This document shows positions 1-7,679 of a stretch of DNA of 20,103 bases, in pieces. The translations under genes were made by a program, and so were the position numbers. The notes beneath the pieces were generated by a model. The model saw only the letters and a list, made by a program, of their open reading frames with translations. It was not told the origin of the DNA and made no database searches. Each line of letters begins with the position of its first letter. Within the stretch, counting starts at the first letter, position 1. The stretch is from Pilasporangium apinafurcum (lineage: Eukaryota; Oomycota; Peronosporomycetes; Pythiales; Pythiaceae): positions 39,960-60,062 of the forward strand of contig BCKE01000028.1 in the NCBI GenBank assembly GCA_001600495.1. The letters are read 5' to 3'.

Positions 1-1291
1 CTGACACTTCCTCGTCAACGTCGAAATTACCGTCGAACGTCACTGCACTCTGTTTGCGGCTCATACTCCCTCTCGACTGCGGAGTCACTGCTGCAAAAGA
101 TAAACTTTGAAAATCTTTTTGCTGAGGTTGATATATTTTGTTGGTCGGATTGACTTCTTTGCTATTTTCTTGAACATTTGCTTTATCGATGCTGGTGATA
201 GATGATGGCGATAGAGCCGATGCTTTAAATGGAAGCGATTCGAAAGTGTCGTTTGCTTTGATTGATTGTTGTCCCTTTTCTTGCGGAGAGAGCTGAACTG
301 CACCATCTTGGAGAAGTGAATCATCCAAGGATGATTCTAGTGTGTCCACAGTCGTGTCAGCAACTTTTGTAACGAGCTCAGCGCTTCTGGTACTGTGTGA
401 AATAATGTTTTTGGTATTCACTGTCTCTTCTGGAAGTGAGCTTTCCATACCCCGAAATAGCTTATGAAGATATTGACTGCTTCTCGTCTTCACGGCTTCA
501 TCAAGTATGGTTCTTGAGTTCCAATCCCGCACCTCTGCAGAAAAAGAGGCAACTTTCTTTACTGGTGATAAATCTGAGACATCAAAAACTGGTGATTTGA
601 CGGTATTATAGTCGTGAAATGTCTTCACTTTCTCCCTTTTCACGCCATCTAGCGCGAATTTCTCCGGCGTCAAGCCTTCGCCGTCATCATCATTCAGTAT
701 TATTGTCGTTGAGAGCCGACTGGGTCGTTTCTCTTCTTCCTCTTTTTTTGATGGTATCATGGAATAAGCATTAATTTTGTCTTGCTGGAGTTCTCTCTCA
801 ATTTCGTCTATGATCGATTGTCGTCTTCTTGATCGCCGCTTTTTGGACTTTGTCTTCTTGGTTCTAACAGTACCTTGAAAGAGCAGTCGTGAGTCTCTCA
901 TCTCTTGCGCATTCGTTCGGTATCCGTGCACCATCCGGCGCACTGTGGCACTGGATAGAGATGATCGAAGGAAAGCAGATGCATTAGCTGACCGACGCAG
1001 ACAGTCGTCAAAACTCGTGAACAATTGCGTTGGTGGCGGTGGTAGCCCCCGTCGTGGTGGCAGTCGCGCTTGCTTCCGTTGCTGAAATTCCAATTGCGAC
1101 TCATGCAGAAAATTCACGCTGATGTTGGCATTTGCAGCTGCATATAAGCGTTCCCAGGCAAAATAGAGCGGGATCTCTTCATAAGATGCCAAGTCGCGCC
1201 GCTGCAAATACGCTCGCGATTCATGGTTGATGGCTTCATACCGCAACTTAGGAACATCACCCGTTGTCGTAAAGTTATCTGATCCGTTCAT
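1..1291 (-). CDS. Unrecognised low-complexity protein, N-terminal part (runs off left edge)
   Basis: The minus-strand frame is open from an ATG at 1291-1289 to the window edge, about 430 codons, with an in-frame TGA directly upstream (1303-1301), so this is the first possible Met. The N-terminal ~120 residues look folded (start MNGSDNFTTTG, then an aromatic stretch EIPLYFAWERLYAAANA) and include a proline-rich patch RRGLPPPPTQLF. A strongly basic patch KKTKSKKRRSRRRQ follows at about residue 145, which could be a nuclear-localisation signal or nucleic-acid contact. The rest is rich in Ser, Thr, Asp, Glu and Lys and is probably disordered. No introns are needed in the visible part. I do not recognise a family. 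It is divergent from the gene starting at 1732, with 440 bp between them. Confidence is good that it codes and low for any role. Confidence 0.7.
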   Translation of the reverse strand, partial: MNGSDNFTTTGDVPKLRYEAINHESRAYLQRRDLASYEEIPLYFAWERLYAAANANISVNFLHESQLEFQQRKQARLPPRRGLPPPPTQLFTSFDDCLRRSANASAFLRSSLSSATVRRMVHGYRTNAQEMRDSRLLFQGTVRTKKTKSKKRRSRRRQSIIDEIERELQQDKINAYSMIPSKKEEEEKRPSRLSTTIILNDDDGEGLTPEKFALDGVKREKVKTFHDYNTVKSPVFDVSDLSPVKKVASFSAEVRDWNSRTILDEAVKTRSSQYLHKLFRGMESSLPEETVNTKNIISHSTRSAELVTKVADTTVDTLESSLDDSLLQDGAVQLSPQEKGQQSIKANDTFESLPFKASALSPSSITSIDKANVQENSKEVNPTNKIYQPQQKDFQSLSFAAVTPQSRGSMSRKQSAVTFDGNFDVDEEVS

Positions 1292-1731
1292 CGCCAGGTT
1301 TCACTCTTTTGCTAGAATCCAGAAGTTGACAGAAGTGATCATCATACTTGACAACCATCTTCACAAGGCTGAAACTCATTGCAGTTCGCTATTAATACCA
1401 ACAACGGTGCGATTGCAAACCGCTTTGCGAAACGGAGTATCAAATCAATACGCGCACGCATTAATCGTCAGAGAGCCGCATGGGACGGATAGAGGTGGCT
1501 GTTCACTCATAGAAAAGGGAAAACTTTCTTCTGCCTCATCCAGTCGGTTTACGTGAAGTTGAGCTGCTGTAGCATGTTCTCACCCTTTGCTTTCCCATAT
1601 TCTTTGCGCAATTCTATTCTGATAATCAATACCTTGTTTAAATATACAAATTGTATCTATTGAATGTGTGATCATGAAGAGTCACATGGTATTGTATAAG
1701 TATTTTGTCGAATTGAAGAAACGTGCTCTAA
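1292..1731. promoter_or_regulatory. Divergent intergenic region between two unknown genes
   Basis: This 440-bp stretch separates the start codons of two genes transcribed away from each other, so both promoters should lie here. The + strand ORF across 1227-1556 and the short minus-strand ORF from about 1382 that ends near the left gene's start look like chance frames: neither can be spliced in phase to a neighbour that I could find. I see no RNA gene and no clear initiator match. Confidence 0.35.
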
Positions 1732-3656
1732 ATGGAAACAGAAGAAGGTGACGCACCAGCAGCGCTGGTCTATTCAGACGCTGAAGAGGAAGAAGATGTG
1801 TCCGATGCAGGGCTACTGAATGTGGTGGATGCATTTGAGGACTTTAATCTGAGGGTACGAAGGTGACTACACTTGAACACGATAGTAAGCGCATGATAGA
1901 TCGCCGAAATGACTGGTATGTCGGTGTTCTTTACAGGCGCAACAGCACCTTCGCGATCTATGCACAGAAACACACCTTCAGGTAGCGCGGATACATTACT
2001 ATTACCTTGACTAAATTATAATATTAACATATGCAACAACCGCTAGCTCTATGGAGATGATGTAATGCCAACACAGAGCGAGCAAGAGAGCCAACTGCCT
2101 CACTACCTGCAAATGAGCGACCACTTCCGCCTCACAAAACCTCCACATTTTGAACACTGGCGACAGATGTTCCCATATTTGCAGCTCACTGGCAAGGCAG
2201 TTTTCTCAGAGGAAATACAGGAACATATCCAAATCATGCCCTCCATAGGAGAATCACCACTGTTCAGCACACATGCAATCAGCAATGAGAAGCCGTTGAG
2301 TATTGTCGGCTACCGATGTGGTACAGTACCCGACGAGTCAGTTCCGGCACAAGAAGAAATCATCCTTTCGTACGCTTGATCTATACGCTCAGTACAAACT
2401 GTCTGTGCGTGTTTGGTCATGACAATCATTTGTCTTGTTTGTGTGGCATGTAGTCATGGCCAGATGGAGGAAGTTATTGCTCAGGACGTACGTGAAGAGA
2501 TATACGGAGAACGAGAAGAAAACAATAGTAGCACACTATGTTGTCCTTCACCTCATTCGTCTCGAGTGGAAGAATTGATCGACGATCTCACCATCCAGTG
2601 CTTCTCTGATATTGTCACACCATTGGTGGGTTGTTTAACCTGCCATAACTGGATTATCTACCGCAGTTGTTCATTGCAATGGGCATTACATACATAGGTC
2701 ACATCGCTTTTCTGCACATTACTTGAGAAGCGACAATTTGCACTTCGAATGAAGCGAGAGACGGCAGAAGCTGCGGCAAAAAAGACTATGGAGGAAGTGG
2801 CTGCAGCGCAAGAAGCACAACGTCTACAGGAAGAGGAAAAAGCACGCTTGCAGGCTGTACATAGGGAAGCGCTGGCAAAAGCGCGAGAAGAAGAAGCAAA
2901 ACGGGAGGCAGAGAAGCAAGCACTGTTGCTAAAACAGCAGATGGAGGAGAACGACGAAGAAGAGATCAAAATCAGGACATTGGCATATACTCACACTCGA
3001 GAATGGCATCAGCCCAACAAGAAATGCTTTGCGCATCGCGGACGACAGCTGTAAGTTGACCGACTGTGTTTATCGTTTGTAGTACGCTCGCTTGTACTGA
3101 AATTTGCTCTATGACTGTTAGAACGTATTTAAAACCGGTCTTGAAGTCAAAGGTAAATGTACAATATGTGAGAACTTAGACCAATTTAAATACCTTACAC
3201 ATTTTAATACAATAGGAGGGAAGTAAGGACTTCGTGAAGAAAAACTCGCCGAAGAATTTCACAGAACTCACGCCTGAAAAGCGACGAGACGGCCCACCTG
3301 CGTTCAGGAGGAGAACATATTCCAGTCCATCTACTCCTCAGTCAGCTTGGTCAATACGTTCTCCAGAACAATCTAATGAAGCACCTGCCGACCGAAGGAA
3401 TGAGTCTTCAAGCGTACACGTGCACTTGCCGTTGATCACCGCCGCGGCATCTGGGCCCACAACAAATACGTTCGTAAAGTACTCACGAAAGTTACCACAT
3501 GAGGCCGAATCGGACAGTTTACTGCTACAGCGAACATCATCGCCAGTACACGCTCCTTATAGAACACCTCCGAAAATCCTCGTACAATCAGATAAAAGCA
3601 AGCAGAAGCCAAAGAAAATAAAACGTACAAGAAAACCACATATCAACATGGATTAA
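1732..3656 (+). CDS. Unrecognised coiled-coil protein with basic C-terminal tail, seven exons
   Basis: A spliced model joins exons 1732-1854, 1937-1981, 2047-2369, 2454-2625, 2698-3050, 3122-3152 and 3216-3656. Introns are 82, 65, 84, 72, 71 and 63 bp, all GT-AG, and every junction keeps phase; the total is 1488 nt (495 aa). The N-terminus is acidic (YSDAEEEEDVSDAG). A middle region of about 140 residues from exon 3 is probably globular. Around residues 225-330 there is a long Glu/Lys/Ala/Arg helix (for example AQRLQEEEKARLQAV), a probable coiled coil or single alpha helix. The C-terminal ~150 residues are Ser/Pro/Arg-rich and end in a basic run KQKPKKIKRTRKPHINMD, perhaps a nuclear or nucleolar signal. 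I do not recognise a family. The 3' end converges on the prolidase gene with 136 bp between. Exon 5-6 boundaries are the least certain. Confidence 0.72.
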
Positions 3657-3792
3657 CCGAACAACCAACGACCTCCGCTTCCAGTATTCAGGTACATATC
3701 ATCCCAACTATCGCACCAATTTGCTGCTCAATGTTCTTGTTCACTATCAGCTGACCTTTTTGGCAGGAGGGGCAAATGCACTGTCGGTTTTC

Positions 3793-5469
3793 TTACTTTT
3801 TCCGCATGATTGCTTCGATCTCCTTCACTGTTCGAGGTACTTTAGTCATGTTTTCAGCACCGTGAGCGGTGACGATAATATCCGATTCGATACGCACGCC
3901 ACCAGTGCCACGAAAACGCGCAAGCATCTCCTGGTTAATGAATTTGGCGGTTTCTGGGTTCACCAAGACGCTATGAATTTGCGCTTCAATGAAATAGCAC
4001 CCGGGTTCAACCGTCAGCACCACGTTCTTCTCCAATGTACGCACACAGCGCAGCTTTTGCAGAATCTTCTTTTCCGAGCGCTTACTTCCCACAGGGTACC
4101 CACCGACGTCATGCACATCTAGTCCCATCAAATGTCCAAGGCCATGCGGATAGAAATACGCAGAGATTTCGTGATCCATCAGTTCATCCACAGTGCCGTT
4201 CTGGAAGAGGCCATGCTCTAGTAAATGCTGCGTCAGCACGCGATGCGACAGCAAATGCATGTCAATGTAGCTCACGCCAGGTTTGATGGCAGCAATGACA
4301 GCGTCGTGGGCCTTGAGTACACCTTCATAAATCATTCGCTGGTCGACCGTGAATACACCATTCACAGGGAACGTACAAGTGATATCCGAGGCATAGCCGT
4401 GCAACTCGGCGCCCATATCGTTGAGGAAAATGTCGCCATCATCGAGAATCTTGTCATTCGGAGCTCCTGCGTGGCCATAATGCAGCGCCGAAGCGTTATT
4501 ACCACTGCCGCAGATGCAAGTGTACGCATGCAATCGCGCACCACCATTACTGTAGCAATGATGCAAAAACGAACTTTCAGCGTGGAATTCCATCTTGCCC
4601 GCACGAATGGACTTCATAACTTCAATATGCGCCTCTGATGAAAGCGCGTTCACGAAGCGAAGTAACTCCAATTCCTTTTCGCTCTTGATCACACGGCATT
4701 CTACCAGCACTGGGTGTAGCGCCGTCAAATCGGTTGCAAAGTTCTCAATGCCTTCAAACGTAGAGGTCGTGACTGTTTCCAGACCACTGTCGGTGTTCTT
4801 TCCGTTCAGCAAATACAACTTTTTGGCCTTCAATTGATCTTGCAGGACTGTCAGCAATTCGTCCATGTAGAAGACTGCATCAACTTTGTAATGAGTCTTG
4901 AAATGCTTGAGCGACTTGCGCTCTCCGCACCATAGCTCCCATTCTTCATCGAGCCGCGGCACAAACAACACCGAGCGGTGGGTCGTCAGATCGACCAAAC
5001 CAGCGCAACCTGGCTCGCGTACCCCAAAAAGGTACTGGAAAAAACTCTCCTGGCGAAATGCGTACTGGGTGTCGGTATCATAGCGATCCACTTCCACACC
5101 ACCGTGCAGGAGCACAACTGACCCATTGCTTTTCGCTTCTGGATGATTCGTCAAGAACTTCTTGATGAGCTTCTGACGATGCTCAACGTGCATGGTATAG
5201 TCGATGGGAAAGAGTTCGTAGGTCTCCGAAGGATCCAAGGGGCCATGAGAATGATGGTCGTGGTGATGATTGGGCGCATGAGTAGCTCCTCCGTTGATGA
5301 CACTGCCGTTGTTGCTGTGGGTATTGGTGTTTCGTTGTGTTAACCGCTGTTGGCGCGCATACACGCTCGCACGGTTCTTCTGCAGCAGCGCGATAGAGGC
5401 AACTGCCGCCGCTGCTGCTGTCGCAGACAGTAATCCTTTCACTCCTGAGTTCTCTGACGTTGAGCTCAT
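3793..5469 (-). CDS. Prolidase (Xaa-Pro dipeptidase, M24 metallopeptidase)
   Basis: Prolidase cleaves Xaa-Pro dipeptides with two metal ions in a pita-bread fold. From the ATG at 5469 the protein is 558 aa, longer than the usual ~490. The five metal ligands are visible: Asp351 and Asp362 (in NDMGAELHGYASDITCTFP), His446 (PHGLGHLMGLDVHDVGGYP), Glu488 (LTVEPGCYF) and Glu528 (GGVRIESD). The spacings of 11, 84, 42 and 40 match those I recall for human prolidase (11, 83, 42, 40). The creatinase-like N-terminal domain precedes them (about 80-260). An Ala-rich hydrophobic stretch at about 12-30 followed by basic residues could be a membrane anchor or mitochondrial presequence, and a His-rich run (HHHDHHSHG) follows. 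An in-frame ATG at 5589 would add 40 residues. I prefer 5469 because the extension spans two palindromes and looks non-coding. It is intronless. Confidence 0.93.
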   Translation of the reverse strand: MSSTSENSGVKGLLSATAAAAAVASIALLQKNRASVYARQQRLTQRNTNTHSNNGSVINGGATHAPNHHHDHHSHGPLDPSETYELFPIDYTMHVEHRQKLIKKFLTNHPEAKSNGSVVLLHGGVEVDRYDTDTQYAFRQESFFQYLFGVREPGCAGLVDLTTHRSVLFVPRLDEEWELWCGERKSLKHFKTHYKVDAVFYMDELLTVLQDQLKAKKLYLLNGKNTDSGLETVTTSTFEGIENFATDLTALHPVLVECRVIKSEKELELLRFVNALSSEAHIEVMKSIRAGKMEFHAESSFLHHCYSNGGARLHAYTCICGSGNNASALHYGHAGAPNDKILDDGDIFLNDMGAELHGYASDITCTFPVNGVFTVDQRMIYEGVLKAHDAVIAAIKPGVSYIDMHLLSHRVLTQHLLEHGLFQNGTVDELMDHEISAYFYPHGLGHLMGLDVHDVGGYPVGSKRSEKKILQKLRCVRTLEKNVVLTVEPGCYFIEAQIHSVLVNPETAKFINQEMLARFRGTGGVRIESDIIVTAHGAENMTKVPRTVKEIEAIMRKK

Positions 5470-5541
5470 CCTGATGGTTGCGTTCTTTTCCCTTGCGTTT
5501 CGGTTGTTCAAGAAAAAAAGTGCTTGACATTCGGCGGTCCC

Positions 5542-5584
5542 GGTTCGAACCAAATCAGTATCTAATGAATCCGGTTCGAACCGG
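5542..5584. repeat. Pair of GGTTCGAACC palindromes upstream of prolidase
   Basis: The perfect 10-bp palindrome GGTTCGAACC occurs at 5542-5551 and again at 5573-5582. The second copy extends to the 14-bp perfect palindrome CCGGTTCGAACCGG (5571-5584). Centres are 31 bp apart, about three helical turns. They lie 73-115 bp upstream of the preferred prolidase start. Between them, on the minus strand, is TTCATTAG, a partial match to an initiator. Binding sites for a dimeric factor are a reasonable inference. The motif resembles a tRNA T-loop/B box, but no tRNA folds around it. Confidence 0.55.
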
Positions 5585-5662
5585 ATCATATTACAAGCCC
5601 TCCGTAGAAATTAAAGTGTCCTTCAGTGTACACTATTGACTGTCAATTGCGAAAGGTGATAT

Positions 5663-6540
5663 GTGGAAAGCACACACATGAAGATGGAGTTTCAAGTGCA
5701 TCACCTCGCACACCGGGAAGAGTATCAGCAAACACAGCAATTAAAATTTTACAGCGTCATGCTCTATACATTGGTGCTGAAACAGCTTAAGATGCTACAG
5801 TGGCTTTACCAAGTGCACATACCACTTGATCCACTGTGTGAATTGGATTTACCGGAGATTGGCATCCAGAAACACAATTTTCCGGTGGTACATTGGCAGC
5901 ATCCCTACTGTAAAGAAGGCTGCCAACAAGTTCACCCATTGGCACTGCATCCATTGATGGTGCAAAAGCGATTGAATGTGCTGCTGCGGTTCCAAGAACA
6001 CAATTACACACTGGAAATTCAGGATAGTGCGATGTATTTCGCTGCTATGTACGATCACTTGAAGGCCATCAGATTTTTTGCATGATATCGGTTACACCAG
6101 TGGATGCTCAACAAACTCCATGGGCAGAACAACTAGCGAAGGACAGATGATGATTCTGCGATCTCTCCATGAGGATCAACGAAGGCTGTTCCGTATACAC
6201 CACTATCCATGCTGCAGCAAAAGATCATTTGGACGTCACTGCGTTTCTACTGAATCATCGACTTTAAGAATCGGAAATCTCCATTCGTCATGCTTTGGAT
6301 GCGGTAGTTTGACATCGTCATCTTGATCGCATTCAGTTGCTGATTGAGAAAATTTCGGATATTGATGATGCAGAATATGACACGATGGATCAATGTGCTG
6401 TGAGTGGCCACGTCAAAATGGTCAAGTTTCTTGCAGAGAAGAATCAAATGAACAATCGCTTCACGTCGATTGTACTCCTGACAACAGCGTTGATATTGTC
6501 GAAATACTTTGTGGGATTTCCATCAAAGGTCGTTTGACAT
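5663..6540 (+). pseudogene. Decayed ankyrin-repeat protein gene
   Basis: Successive ankyrin-like repeats can be read only by changing frame and passing stops. In the first frame the repeat SAMYFAAMYDHLKAIRFF ends at a TGA near 6084. One frame over, the sequence continues as FLHDIGYTSGCSTNSMGRT and then SEGQMMILRSLHED. A second shift at about 6165-6195 brings in VYTTIHAAAKDHLDVTAFLL. That frame has a TAA at 6265-6267 and a TGA at 6310-6312, then resumes as RHLDRIQLLIEK and YDTMDQCAVSGHVKMVKFLA. The pattern (Met-x-x-Ala-Ala...Gly-His-Leu-x-x-Val-x-Phe-Leu) is typical of large oomycete ankyrin families (established knowledge). At least two frameshifts and three stops make an active gene unlikely. 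No short introns rescue it in the stretches I tested. The 5' end is uncertain, and the region 6541-6640 may hold further remnants. Confidence 0.75.
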
Positions 6541-6919
6541 AAGTACATGTGCTCGCTAAGAAGAAAGAGAGATCGGAGGTTGTGACGTTGTGGGACGAGT
6601 TGATTGTGGAGACTAAGTTGTAAATGGGACCTATATGACGGAGACAGAGCAAAAAAATGTCAGAAACAAACGATACTGTCTTTTGCCATTGGAGATCTGT
6701 TAAGCTGTCAAGATGAATCGGAAATATACATAAATGAGATAGCTTGCCATTCGCTTTCGCTTTTTCATCGTTTTGACAGTCACCTGGATTTGGGTGTTTA
6801 ATCGGAATTTTTCTTATTTGAGAGTATCTTTAGCCTTTCTCTATGGTGCTGACATCATCTGGTCCTCGTTTACTTTAGAAGTCTCCTTAACACGAGCCCG
6901 CATCAAAATACAGGAGACA

Positions 6920-7467
6920 ATGAAGACGGCGTTGTTGTTGTGGATAACTGTGAGCTCAGTGGTTATTGTGTGTCTGTACAATGCTGTGAACGCTCAAAAT
7001 GACTCGAAATGTGACAGAAAACAACATTCATTTCGATGCAACGACCAACAAACCCATCTTCTCCACTGCGCAACAGGTGATCAATGGAGTCAACTGGAAT
7101 TCTGCCCGAACGGATGTAAACGTGACAACGACACGATAATACCGTTCTGTGAGAAAATCAATGGATCTTCACCAGTTGAACCTTCGGAATGTCGCCTGGA
7201 TGGTATTGCTCGATGCGCCACCAGCATACGCAGGACAGCAAACGTATCAAACACATATACCGACGGACTGTTTCGGTGTGTTGCTAAAACGTGGCGACTG
7301 ATGGATTTATGTCCATTTGGATGCAAAGAATCTCGCGGTATCAGTTTTGCTTCGCTCATGCAAGGTAAAATTCACGATGTGCTGTTCTTCACTCGTTGTC
7401 TTGGACAGTTCTAGCTTATTATACGCTCTTTGTAGGCGAATGCAGAACGGCAGAAGATGATCTATGA
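6920..7467 (+). CDS. Small secreted cysteine-rich protein with two six-Cys units
   Basis: The ATG at 6920 gives a clear signal peptide: MKT, then a hydrophobic core ALLLWITVSSVVIVCLY, with likely cleavage after NAVNA at residue 25. The mature part carries two similar units. Unit 1 has Cys at 31, 40, 50, 62, 66 and 77; unit 2 has Cys at 91, 99, 120, 131, 135 and one more after the intron. Both contain an aromatic plus Cys-Pro-x-Gly-Cys block (LEFCPNGCK and MDLCPFGCK). A terminal intron gives the stop: donor GT at 7338 (149 aa) or 7365 (158 aa), acceptor AG at 7434-7435. Both donors are phase 1 and lead to ECRTAEDDL then TGA at 7465-7467. Without splicing the frame stops at 7414. Asn-x-Ser/Thr sites are present. 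Family unknown; a secreted effector, adhesin or surface protein is possible. A TTG-initiated upstream extension is unlikely. Confidence 0.72.
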
Positions 7468-7679
7468 GTTGAATCTGTGCTCCATGCACATATCAGTCAG
7501 TACTTGACTAGAAAAGGCACCATATCGTGATGATAGGATCGATTAAGTAACGATTTTCACGAATGAAATTTTCATTCAGTCGCATAAAACAGATCAATAC
7601 ATATACTCACGTAGCATTTGTTACCTTCTTCTTAGCCTCAGAGTTTCGGATTATACGCACAACCTCTTGACCTATTCTT

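Noticed and set aside
1227-1556. 109-codon + strand ORF overlapping the start of the left gene
   Set aside because: It overlaps the supported minus-strand gene, has no family features and ends without splice continuation.
3721-4638. Two + strand ORFs of 133 and 137 codons opposite the prolidase
   Set aside because: They lie antisense to a prolidase with all catalytic residues and look like shadow frames.
5183-5530. 115-codon minus-strand ORF overlapping the prolidase N-terminus in another frame
   Set aside because: It shares the strand with the prolidase in a shifted frame and is Ser/Arg/Cys-rich without any domain; the prolidase frame explains the region.
5542-5584. tRNA gene suggested by the GGTTCGAACC B-box-like motif
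   Set aside because: No acceptor stem, D arm or anticodon arm can be formed around either copy on either strand, and the motif is a symmetric palindrome instead.
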